Shown here: one piece after another, positions 27,201 through 62,725 of the stretch
Position numbering within the stretch: the first letter of the stretch is position 1
Layout: every line of letters starts with the position of its first letter
Origin: Bugulina stolonifera
Taxonomy: Eukaryota; Bryozoa; Gymnolaemata; Cheilostomatida; Bugulidae
Assembly (NCBI GenBank): GCA_935421135.1
Contig: OW285189.1
Location: 20,958,298 to 21,022,297 of the forward strand
Length of the DNA stretch: 64,000 bases
Reading direction: 5' to 3'
The notes under the pieces: generated by a model
The model's database searches: none
Told to the model about the DNA's origin: nothing
What the model saw: only the letters and a program-made list of their open reading frames with translations
Position numbers and translations under genes: made by a program

Positions 27201-30200
27201 TCACTGAGCGTAATTTTTTTCAGATAAGTGGTTTTGTCTTTCGAAGGGTCAAAACTATCTTGATTGAAAATCGAGTTGTCGGTATAAGGATCGGTAAATT
27301 TGGCGAGGTGATGCTAGCAAGTACATTAAACATTATTACCTTTGGAAACAAGCGAACACTTGTAATATAATTTCAACTTGCTAGGTACAACTAAAACTAA
27401 GTCTCACAAAACCATATTCATATTTTTGATCACTCTGTTGATTAAAAGTTAATGCATGTCGCACCACTTACCTTAGTTGTGGTCATTTATATAGGACCAA
27501 AAAGATATTTTTGGAGCTAATTAGCAAACACCGGTTAAATTGTCAGCTACATGTAAATATATACAAAAATTGTTAAAAGTTATTGTTCGAGGGCTGTGGC
27601 TATAGTTATGCATGTACATATATTTGAGTAGAATTTGATAACTAATGGTGACCCCAAAATTTGTCTTGAACTAGTTTAAATAACCTTTAACTCCTCAGCC
27701 TCACCCACTGATTAAAGATGCCTTAGTTCCATGGAACATCACTTTCTTCACCTTCTTTTTCATTAAACAACACTTGGTATAACACACACCTTGAAATGCT
27801 GCTTAGATTAGCTATCTTACCTCATTTAACAAACGTGTGAAAGGACGAGTCATGGTAAAGTTACCAAAACTGCATGTTTGCGCTATTAAAAAGGATTTCA
27901 CCCATTTTTCTTCACAAATAAGGTTGTATAACCAGGCCAAGTCGCAAATTGTACCTCAAATTAAGTCTTGACTGACTTCTATGGCCATAGCCAAGTAACT
28001 GCATGGCCATGTAATCACTATATTATAGCGAATATATGTAAAATTTGAATCTGAGAATTCAGCCTTTTAGACCCAAAAAGACAAAGTTTTTATTGCAGAA
28101 ATGGAATCTACAGGTGAGAATTGTGTATATAGCAACATTTTCACCATTAATTTTCACTACTAAGTTTAGTAGATTTAGCCTTGAATAATGCCCCAAAACA
28201 CCAACTCGGACGACGGCCATGTTGAATTTGAGCCGCTGTCGCCATATAGTTTATTCTGGAAAGTGTTTTTTATTCTCAAAAATTCATTTATCCTTGTATT
28301 GAGCATCCTCAATACTTAGTTATTGTATATCAATCTTTTTTCATCAGATCCAGCAGTGTCTATCTGGTCGATTTTCAGTGAATTTGGGTCAAACTAGCTC
28401 CGAGAGGTGTTTTCGGTGACCTCTGACCCTCAATATGTTGACCATACAGGCTTGAATAAATAATGGAGCTGAAGCACATATATAAAAGTATCTATGTAAC
28501 AAAAATTACAGCTCTAAGTATCATACAGTGGCCACAGTAGTAATTTGAATGTTTAGGAATTTCAAAAAATTCAATTTGGAGTTGTCCCCACCACATTTTC
28601 CCACTTTTCAACGAGCTGCTGCCGGAACCACAGGGCTTAAATAGAAAAAAAATTGGTGGTTTCCCACTAATTCAAGGGTGCTCTTTCAACCTGTAAATTT
28701 TCAAAAGAATCTGAGTCGGGCCAGCACGCAAATTTGATCAGTCCCCATGGAATGGCCCTATAATATATGTCAGATATTATACTATAATATGTCAGATATT
28801 ATACTATAATATCGGGCATGTGTAATACAGGCTTGTGCCCATAGTAGCAGTAAATAGGAAGACCCTGCATTCTTATTGACACAACTACTTTGGGGAATAA
28901 AATATAAATTAATTCAATAGAATATTCAATATCACAGAAATCAAGAATTTGACAGAATATGGCAATGGCAAGATGACGCCGAGCATCCTGTTGAAGCGGA
29001 TGGTGGAGTGTTGTTTGTTGTTCTGCACTTCGCACGACTACAGCTAAATATAGTCCATCATCTACTGGTGGCCAGCTGGTCACCTCACAGTGACCATACA
29101 ACAGCTAGGCTACATTTATAATGAAACCACTTTCACTCAATATACATCTGAGGAGGGAAATCGCAGCTAATGTATGCAAATGGGAAAATATCTAGTGAGC
29201 ATGGAAAACAGTACTGTACATACATTGCATAACGAAAATGATTGCCGGTCTTTAGCTGCCAAGATGACTCATGATGGAGCTTTCCCAAAGTGTTATTCAA
29301 TGCTGCATCAGCAGCTACGATGGCATGACTTTAGTGAATGAGCAGACACAAGGCAGTAGGAAGCTTCCATAGATCACCCCACCTTACACCCTATGTCACT
29401 GGAGTTACATCAATGGAGAGCACCCACCAGTGTCACGATTGAAAAACTGAACATTTACCCAGATTATTATAATCTTCCTTCCTTGGTGTATAACATATAC
29501 AGATATTTCAATGGTGTGATGTACTAATGTTAGACCACTAATTGAAGAAGTATAATATGGGAAATCACATCAATAATACAATGTACATGTAGATAAAATA
29601 AACTTGAAATCCTTTTTGTTCAAACTTGAAACTGTAAAATATTTGTAATTATTTATTTTCCACACAAATTACTCTGGAATTGCTCTAGGTGGCAGTTGAA
29701 CATGCCTCATCTATTTTAATAGCAAATATACAAGTCAACTCCTACAACCTAGGAAATAACATAGATATTTTATTGGATATTACAGTTTTTTAGTACTGTA
29801 AGCAAACAATTCTTTGGGGAAATTAATTTGGCGATATCTATTGCCATTATTCATTCTGTCTACATTTACAATTATTTTAATCAGTTTCCAATGTGAACCA
29901 GTGGATCAAGGTTCATTATTATCCCGCTAATGTTTCCCTATGAAATATCTCTATTGTCGATATTCCTCAAAATAATTTTAGTAGAAGGAAATAGTATTGG
30001 AATAAGAAGCTAACCTGTTTATCAAAAATATTGAGAAGAATTCTGAAGAGGCGGAGTCAACAATGTTAACAAGGACCCAGCTCTTAGCATTCTGTATGTT
30101 ATCTTTGGTACAGGAGTTTCTGAGTGGAGTGAGAACAGCGTCCAGCTCTGCTATATCTATAGAACACTCGACGGCGGCAGCAGTGACTCTCTCTGCTCTC

Positions 30201-32675
30201 CTCTGTGCTATGGCAGCCTCTATATCAGCCTATTGAATAATATCAATCAACACATCACAATCTACATAGTTTGCGATAAATAGAATATTATGTATGCTAT
30301 CTCAAACTTTTAAAAATTATTTGTCATACAGCCAGATTTCTTTGAAGTATTACAATACAAATAGTGTCTAGCCCTCGCCATACTAATTTCTTAGCTAACT
30401 CTGCTACTTGATAGGCAACATTGGCTAGCTTTACTGACTTATAATGTTCCACAGTAGACAGATACTACTATCAACATCAAGTGTAGGCCTCTGATAGCAC
30501 TACCAAATGCTGATAATAGCTGATATTATATCAATAACAATGTAGGTTGTTAATAAAGACTTGATCACCAGGAATGTGTTTCTATAAATTCAACATCAAG
30601 TAAATGTATTTGCAGCAAGGCCAAACGCACATTTAGTTAGTTTGCACATATGAATGGACCTAACTATTACATGGGGGATAACTACAAAGATATGACATAT
30701 TAGGGCACCTGCTGGTGGTTAGCAATAGCTTTCTCATGTGCTTGCAGGTTGGCCTCGCTCTGTTTAATCTGCTCAGCGACTGAGAGAGTCTTCTTCTGTA
30801 ACTCTTGTTCTAGAGTTTTAAGCTGCTGCATCTTGCCTTGTAAATATTCTGTATTGGTCGCTTTCTGGGCTTGCTGTTTCTGTACTGTAAGGAATAATCA
30901 ACTATTTACAATTCAACTGAATACTATTAGCAATGAAAATACCAGTGGGTACATAACGTAACCCTCACCACAAAAAATTATTAAAATTGCTCATCATTTT
31001 TTTATTTTGAAATCATCTAAATATGCTGGTCCTCCAGGTGTCACTGACTTGAACATTGCTCTCTTACGACACACTCTCATCTGTGCTTCATCCAGCCCAA
31101 AGAGTCAAACATGTCTACCAATTTTATGATACTGGTAGGTGCCTTTTAGTGCACAAAGTTTGGACTAGCACGCAGTGCTCACATGATTGTCATACAAACT
31201 CATTCACGACGTCAAAACATACCATATCCCATTCATGCTCTCGTGCCTGGGTAAACGGGGCAAATTGCAAACAACATCTTGGACTATCCATCGCCACTTT
31301 AGTATCATGCATACCAAATAAAAACTACAAGACCTATAACATAGTGAGCTAATTTGGCTTATACAGCGTAGTAAGTGAACTATTCCCACATAGTAGGCAT
31401 GAAGAGTTCTTATGTTAATTCTCAGAACCGTGCATAAACCTGAGGTAATACTCTACTCCAATTCACTGCCAGCCTAATGGCCTATTGACTCACCATCTAA
31501 TGCAGGGCTGATCAAAAGGCGTTATTACAATATTATTGCATGATTTGATATGCACTTCGACTGTTATTGTTCTCATAAGCATCAATGTGGAGTAATTGTG
31601 GGATAAAAGCTAGTGATTAAGCAGTTCCAGGATCACTACTTCAGGTCTCAGTCTCTTGATACATGAATTACAATAGTCAGCATTTCATAGGGACGTCCCT
31701 CGCCTAATGTCTTAATTTAATGTTGACTGGCCTTGTAAAATTTTAGTGCTTATTGCAACAAAACTTTGCAATTTCCACCAAGTCAACAGTAATCGGCTTA
31801 TATTTCAAAATAAAACATTGACATTGTGACTAAATGTAAAAACATAACAGTTTCTCCACTGTTCTACCTCACTTGAAGTTCCAGTATTTCAGAAGCTACC
31901 TATTAGCACAAGCAATGTAGCTTACCACTAAAGCATAAATAGGAACTTTTGGATCGCCTCTTTCTGTTGGTTAAGATATAATAGTCCATAGACAAATCAA
32001 ATTTCGACATACTTCTATCATCAACCTTCCACTAACATACACTATCAACATGAAGCACACAACTCACAGCGTCACAGCTTATATAACTAAAACCTCTTCG
32101 TGTAATTTAGTAAAAATACTAAAGAAATTTCAAGTATAAACAACACCAATAATGTAAAACAGATAATGTCCATTAGACCTAAGTATATGTAATCACAGTC
32201 TTACTTATCTGTTCAGTTGTAACTCTGTATTGATAGTAATTGAAGTGGACACCACCAAATAGGAAACCGAACTGGGGGTTATCCTTTTGCTTGTTCTTCG
32301 TCATCTGCTCAAACTCGGGGCCATTACGAGCAACGAACTGAGCTAGCTTATCTATGATATTCTTCAGTTCGGGATCTGAAGACATGGCATAATACACAGA
32401 CTTGTATAAGTACAGTGCACTGGAAATATGTCATAATGTATTGTGGACAGACACGTACCCAAATTTCCAACATATTTTCTAGTTTCTTATCAGGCTTGGG
32501 CACTAATAGACATGTATAATCAAATGTAAAAAATTCAACTTTTGAATATCTGGTAGATACAACAGAGCCAAACCATCTGCATGTGAGCAACAAGTCAAAC
32601 ATACATGTACATGTATATAGGTATTCTGGTATTGTTAATTAAATTACCATCAGGAGGTTGAGCTAAAGACGCCAT
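15273..32675 (-). CDS. CHERP: CHERP: SWAP/CID/RS/G-patch splicing-associated protein
   Basis: CHERP family proteins associate with the U2 snRNP in the nucleus and affect alternative splicing; the name comes from an early link to ER calcium. Coding exons, 5' to 3': 32648-32675, 32205-32375, 30709-30884, 30015-30229, 25379-25453, 24518-24629, 22735-22785, 20653-20781, 20169-20370, 19442-19549, 18642-18805, 18334-18467, 17590-17712, 17119-17283, 16688-16789, 16188-16264, 15273-15496. They sum to 2256 nt with consistent phases (751 residues; human CHERP is about 916). Seen in order: SWAP/SURP module (about 11-62, NIIDKLAQFVARNGPEFEQM); coiled Q/K-rich linker (67-140); CID domain (about 140-300, with HLAYLINDVMHHC and VVIPVFC); Pro-rich region (340-475); the family block APYFDLPAGLM; RLPPPAPPTERLL; an RS domain (563-652); and a G-patch (about 660-705, KKMGWGGAGLGASEQGI). 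The start MASLAQPPDD matches the family N-terminus. It is shorter than human mainly in the Pro-rich region. Confidence 0.95.
17370..17387 (+). repeat. 18-bp poly-G tract in CHERP intron 13
   Basis: An uninterrupted run of 18 G on the plus strand (poly-C in the CHERP transcript) in the 306-bp intron between exons 13 and 14, about 86 bp upstream of the exon 14 acceptor. It is a mutable homopolymer, and its length in an assembly is unreliable. Confidence 0.9.
25481..25790. repeat. Tandem array of 22-30-bp palindromic units (left part)
   Basis: Thirteen head-to-tail units, each starting TCAGATATTATACTA. Most contain a perfect 17-nt palindrome, ATATTATACTATAATAT (first copy 25485-25501). Length variants of 22, 24 and 30 bp occur in a partly higher-order order; the 30-bp variant carries an extra ACATGT-type insertion. 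The last unit is interrupted by the foldback element. The array ends about 27 bp from the acceptor of CHERP exon 5 (25379-25453), inside intron 4. Confidence 0.9.
25791..28759. mobile_element. Large foldback (inverted-arm) DNA element, non-autonomous
   Basis: About 2.97 kb bounded by AGGGCCATTCCATGG on the left and its exact reverse complement on the right (ending 28759). Each arm runs about 1.25 kb (left to roughly 27050, right from roughly 27500), around a spacer of about 450 bp. By eye the outer 600 bp of the arms differ only at scattered positions, while the inner parts are clearly diverged. No transposase-like frame is present; the open frames inside are short and unlike any domain I know. 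Removing the element plus 2 bp (AT) restores a normal unit of the surrounding array, so it inserted into the array with a probable 2-bp target duplication. Superfamily is undetermined. Confidence 0.85.
28760..28812. repeat. Tandem array of palindromic units (right part)
   Basis: The remainder of the unit split by the foldback element, followed by two more 22-bp units of the same family as at 25481-25790. This shows the array once ran continuously through the insertion site. Confidence 0.85.
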
Positions 32676-33627
32676 TTCATCTAAGAGCTTTCCAATTGTC
32701 AATGCAATCCAGCAAGCTCTCCACAAGACTACAAAAATAAAACATGCAAAACAATGAATGGCAAATGCATAGAACTATGAGGCAAAGAATAGAAAATATT
32801 TTCTAACTGAAACGATTAAATTATTAAGACCGAAGCTAATTTACATAATGATAGTGTATTAGTAGTTGCGGATTCCATGTTAAACCATTATCTGGATTTA
32901 GAATTCACGACTAGTATGCTAAAATGTGATAATACATAATATAGAATCCATACTATAAAATTTGTTTTGTTTATTATAGCCTGTTACAGCAATATGGGTT
33001 ATGGCCATACCCTTTATTGAAAGGACCCATACCTTCTATTGAAAGGAAATCTATTGGTGAGCATTCAAGGACTTGGTTCCACAACTGTGTAAACAGGCCA
33101 TCCCTGACTGAGTTTCGAACCCGAGGCCCTATGGTACTAGACTGAGGTGTCAACTGTGTATGTGTATTACTCCGCAAACATATTGTAAATACCACAAACA
33201 GGCAAGTTGAGTGTCCCAGCTTGTCGCACTTCAGGCGTCCCATTTTACTCCACACTCCCACCTTTTTGCAAAATAATTTTTTAACTTCACCTTTAAACTG
33301 AGACCAACTTTGAATGTAGTTAGTTCAACTAAATAGAGGTTGTAGAGTTTCTATTTCTTCTACTAAAATAATCGAAGACTCGGCAAGAAAAAAATATGTA
33401 CTCAGACATGCAAATATTGCATTATTGTAAATGGCTAGAATTTTAGTTACAGAACTAGATAACAAAATAGTGGCTTATAGTTATTTAAGTTGATCTAACC
33501 TTTCATCCACACCATAGAAATACAAAAGAACTCATAATACGGTTACCCAAAAACATCTTGTACCAACTTACTCCACTCTCCCTATATACACGTACATGTA
33601 CATACACTATATACATGTATATGAAAC

Positions 33628-33908
33628 TCGCCAGCTTATACTCCTCGGCGTGACCAGCCCCTTGCAGCTTGCACTGCCAGTGCTGGCCAACTTCCTGTGA
33701 GAAAGGCCCAGACGACTTGGCCTTTTTGGCAGGGGTAGAGGAGTTGCCTTGAAGCCATGCTGGCTTGCATGACCCCTAAAGCCTTTTATATGAAGTACAG
33801 GAACAATTGTGGCTGGATTCTCTTCCTAACACCACTGTGACCGGGATTCAAACCTGGAACCTTCAGCATGAAGGTTCAGCGTCCTAACCACTCAGCCACG
33901 CCGCACCC
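33628..33908 (-). mobile_element. tRNA-derived SINE
   Basis: Read on the minus strand, the head is tRNA-like with an A box TGGCTGAGTGG (33888-33898) and a B box GGTTTGAATCC (33844-33854) at a tRNA-like spacing. Four of five T-stem pairs are intact. The anticodon arm is replaced by a strong hairpin, AACCTTCA/TGAAGGTT. A body of about 200 bp, unrelated to tRNA, follows, as in SINEs. The D-arm is of Ser/Leu type. It is not a functional tRNA gene: the anticodon loop is aberrant and a body follows. Confidence 0.75.
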
Positions 33909-34932
33909 CATACACTATGTATATAGGCCCTATATTATTATTTTTATTATTCTATAGCCTATATTAGTCATTATATAATATAAAATAATATTTTTGATTT
34001 TGATATCACACGTGACACCTCTTACCTCGTAAGCACATACTAAAGCTCAGAGCAAGTGGCATGCCTCATCTGTTTATAGTTTTTGGTCTTGAAAGTAACA
34101 AAGTCTAGATTTTACACCAAGAAGCATTGACTGGTAACTTTAAGAGTCACAACTAAGCATTGACCATGGCAATTTGAACTTGAATTTCCTACCTAAGAAA
34201 ACTTGCAGCAAGGAGTAAGACATCTCTATTACTCACACTGACCAACTAGGACGCATATCGAGTCCACAGACGCATTTTAGAGAAACAATTGTTAGTTGGA
34301 CACACTACGCATATGGACGCATTTTGTGGAAGCTGGAATCATGTACATGTACGTATTTGCTACATTGAGCTGTGCTTGTAATCAATGCGACAATTAGCCT
34401 ATTTAGCTTAGCTTATGCCTCTAAATATTGTCTACATTGCTAGGGAGTTGTCATCTTTCATGTTCCAAACTTTTTAGTAGACTTCATTCTGTTAAATGTA
34501 TGAAAGCTGGTCTCACAATGACAATCACAATGGAGTGTAATATTCATTTAATACAATATCTGAATATCTGAATATCAATATGTAGAAAGAAAATCAGGGT
34601 CCAATTCATCAATCAATCTTAATCTAATCATATTACGCCTGGTAACTCACCTAAATTTAAATGATAAAAGTATAATAATGAATCCTGCTACTAAAAATAT
34701 CCGTACAATTTGGTACAAGAGTACACAAAATTTTTAACACGCTATTTGTACAGTAACAGTCATTGATTATTCAGCAACTATTCTGAAAAATGTTCGACTC
34801 ATTCTTATATTTTCTCGACTCATTTTTACAAATTTTGGTTGATCACCCTGCTGTTACTTACATTTTTTGTACTTTATCGAAAGATATGATTGGTATGATC
34901 ATCATTACGATATTTTAAATTCTGATGTTTAA

Positions 34933-34985
34933 TTTTTGTATTTTATTTTTTTTATTTTTTTATTTTTTATTTTTTTATTTTAATC
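34933..34985 (+). repeat. T/A-rich low-complexity tract
   Basis: Repeated TTTTTATTTTTT motifs in intergenic DNA. Simple sequence only; it could also be the remnant tail of a retroelement, but no adjacent body is visible. Confidence 0.7.
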
Positions 34986-35439
34986 TAAATTGTATTGGAA
35001 AATGAAATAAAAAATTTAGTTACTAATGGCAATTAATAATAAACAACTACAATGGTGAAAATAAAAATATACATCACATTAGAATACAGAAAAAATAGTA
35101 ATAATTGTAAAAACAAATTTAATATAAACACAATGTTTAACAATTTTTAACGAAGTAAAATATGGCAGCTTCCACTGTTTACTTGACCCGTTATAGCCTG
35201 AGCTAACTGAGCGGATAGATTTACGATTGCCAGTAGTATACACCCACAGAAAGATGAGAATGGAGAATATGGACTATTCCATATGCGGCGTTCATTGAAT
35301 GAGTATGATTGTAGTCATCCTCTCTATATATGTGTAAAACCTTTAGAAAAATAGAGTTATTTGTGATTGGTTTGTCTAACAAGTTAATATCACGTGTTGA
35401 AAATAATATGTAGAGGGTCTTTTATAATCTAAACTGGTC

Positions 35440-35572
35440 ATTTAGATGAAAGCGAAAGAGCCGTGAACGTGGGAGGTGTAGAGGGTCTGGTGAAGAAGAG
35501 CGAGTGGGCGATCGGTCGTAGAAGAACAACCCGATGAGTGTCGAATGGAAAAGTAGAAAATCTAATCTATAG
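35440..35572 (+). other. Possible 5' UTR exon of MNK
   Basis: A purine-rich, less AT-rich patch within very AT-rich intergenic DNA. It ends at an AG|GTATGAGT donor (intron from 35573). The MNK coding exon is preceded by an acceptor-like TTTTAG at 36449-36454, so a spliced leader exon here is plausible. The only evidence is composition and the splice motif. Confidence 0.25.
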
Positions 35573-36537
35573 GTATGAGTATGTTCTTATTTAGTATGTG
35601 ATGAACTATCACTGAGGACCTGGAATACATCAACTGACATACAGAACAGTTGATGTAGTCCAGTTGTCGTTGAGCTTTGAGGTAGGCTACTGCTATTTAA
35701 TTTACTGAATTAAAATTTAGTATTAATTTATTTTCTGTTAGAAGTCTACGATTTAAATTTAGTTTATGGGAATATTAATGTAATAAGTATAATCATAGTT
35801 CATAAAATAATATTATATAATAATAATGGTAACTAAATATAATATAAATAGGCCTATGCTCTTTCACCTGCCTTATCACCAGAGCAAGTTATAGCAACCA
35901 ACTTCTTGTAGGCCCTACTTGTGTTGTCCAAGGAAAATTTGTCAATAAAAATTGTCAAATTAAAATTGCAAAATTTTACTTGTTCAGTATAACTAATCAC
36001 AATTAATGATGAAAAATGTTGTAGTAGTAATCAAATCTTATTGATATTCATTGAACATATTGTATTAGTTACCATTAGTCACGTCTAAACTAGATGAAAA
36101 TTATTTATTAATCATCCCAAGTTAATTTAATTATTATAATTATATTACTTTTAGTGTTATACTTTAATATTATATATTATTACATGGCTATTTTATTTAG
36201 TATTGGTAACTACTAAAGCGTAAGCCATTGTACCACATAGTACTCTGGTAATTTTCATTGACATGATGAAACTAGCGTAATGTAGTTGTAAGATGGAACT
36301 AGCATCATGAAGTTGTAAGCGCATGTGTATGCTTTTAGGCTTAGGCCTAAGTGATATTCGGGTGTGCGTAAAACTCCATTGCACCACTATCAATTGAAAA
36401 ATGTAACTCATAAGTTGATATTTTTACATGAGTACCTTTATCTGTAGATTTTAGTGCTGAGCTGTCCCATCATAATATCTGAAATAGCTGGAAGTTCTGT
36501 TCTGAGAAATTTGTACCGACTGGACCCGATTACCACA

Positions 36538-41821
<5,284 letters not shown>

Positions 41822-43356
41822 AACTGTAGATACTGGCAATCAGCTAGTGTAGCTGATGTCTGGCTCAAGAATGTGTTGACTCCTCATGTTAGCTATCAAC
41901 AATTTGTGCAGCTAAGTATAACCTTTACTCTTTGCATGGTTGACTTTGTGAAAGTTATTACCATTCCATTTTATTCACTTTTAGTATTATTACTCTCTAT
42001 CTGCATATTCATGGAATTGGATACAGCAATATTGCACACACACATGTATACACTGTGATAATATCTATAATTGGCTTCAATTGTGCATTTTCTGGTGCAG
42101 CAATTCTAACAGCTAAATTGTCCCCTGGTTTAATCTCACAGTTTAGCTAAGATTCTTCATTTAACAAGTGAAAATGTCAGGAGAGGGGATGTTTTTATTG
42201 CTGGCACCCTTGTTATATTACAGCTTATTAAACTGTACAAGTATAAAGCCACCCATATTATAAATGTTACTGATCTCATATTACTTCTCTGCAGACCTTG
42301 CAACAACTCCTTTTTTTATTACTCACACAATTTTGTATCAAAGAACAGCCCTATGTGATTTTAAAAAAAGAGGTACAACTGCCAGAAGATATATTCTTTC
42401 TGGCTGGTTTTACACATTTCCTGCCAAGCTCTAGTCCAAGTGATCCATCAAATGATCATGAGTTCTTTGATACAAGTTGTATCTATCTTCTGAAACATCT
42501 TACTGTGGTTAATTAGCTTTGTGCAAGTTGGCAATCAACAACTATTATACTGCTCACATCCGCTGACAAGGATAACAACCCATAGTTTTTTCAGCTAATT
42601 TTTTTGTTATAAATTGTAATTTTTCTCAAATGTAAATTTTCACAATATTATTTTCAATGTTGATTTTTGCTGTCAGTAGTGTAAAATAGGATTGCAAATC
42701 TTGTTTTATACTGCTTGTGGCCAAGCAAACATCTTTGTAGCATTATTTGTACAGAAAATGGCCTGGATTGGTCCATTTTGTTTATCAAACAGGTCAGTTG
42801 GGTTTCAGACCTACGGAATTGGGTGCTCTTTCTTTGTACTGGAATGAATATGGACTTTTTACTGTGTACAGTTTAGGCAACTCTTGTGAGAGAGAGAGAG
42901 AGTTATAGATATATGAATTACCATACAATGTTTTCAGGCCAACTGTACATGCATTGGTATCTATCATCTTGAATTGATATGTTTGTCTGTCTGGTTATAT
43001 TTCGTTACTGAGAATATCTGCTTTGTTGCTGTTCTCAATGTATTTTTCGATAACTAATATTATTACTACTTCAAGTAGTATTTCATTTGTAGAACTAAAT
43101 TTACTACCCTGATAGTTCGCAATAAAACTGCTAAATCAAACCAAAGTCTGTGTTCTCGTGTAGGGCTGCATTCTTATTATAAGAAAATATACACATGTAC
43201 ATGTACATGTAGACAAAATGGCACTACAGGAGCTACAAAAAATAAATACAAGTTAGAAAAAAATGCTGGGGTCCAACATCTTAGGTAGAGCTTTTACCAA
43301 AAACCAAGGGGATATAAATGTAGCTGTGTTCCATAGAGCATGTGTAGGATTAAGTC
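41822..43356. other. Convergent 3' UTRs of MNK and PGM1
   Basis: MNK (plus) and PGM1 (minus) end tail to tail with 1535 bp between stop codons. The first good plus-strand polyadenylation hexamer is AATAAA at 43121-43126. The clearest minus-strand one (plus TTTATT) is at 42315-42320, with an AGTAAA variant nearer, at about 43100. The mature 3' ends may therefore overlap. A short (GA)n run lies at 42889-42901. An open frame at 42298-42516 has no recognisable domain. Confidence 0.55.
43121..43126 (+). promoter_or_regulatory. Candidate polyadenylation signal of MNK
   Basis: AATAAA 1.3 kb after the MNK stop, the best hexamer before the PGM1 terminal exon on the other strand. Confidence 0.5.

Positions 43357-62725
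<19,369 letters not shown>

Larger units (their letters stand above)
32676..36537. other. Intergenic region between divergent CHERP and MNK genes
   Basis: Divergent 5' ends sit at both sides. It contains the CHERP 5' UTR next to 32675, a tRNA-derived SINE at about 33628-33908, a possible degenerate tRNA-like segment at about 33070-33180, a long T/A low-complexity tract at about 34933-34985, and a possible non-coding first exon of MNK ending at 35572. Much of 34800-36200 is very AT-rich. No coding gene was recognised. Confidence 0.6.

Noticed and set aside
27074..27370. 98-codon open frame in the spacer of the foldback element, considered as a transposase remnant
   Set aside because: There are no catalytic DDE/D-type spacing or DNA-binding motifs, and the frame lacks an ATG start.
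25481..28812. Regular direct repeats that might suggest a CRISPR array
   Set aside because: There are no spacers: units abut directly, vary in length and are AT-rich palindromes in a eukaryotic intron.
28799..29101. Minus-strand open frame of 100 codons in CHERP intron 4
   Set aside because: It lies between CHERP exons 4 and 5, which already join in frame and match the family, and it has no recognisable domain or matching splice phases.
32676..36537. Shared bidirectional promoter for CHERP and MNK
   Set aside because: The coding starts are 3.9 kb apart with a SINE and AT-rich DNA between, so a compact shared promoter is not supported.
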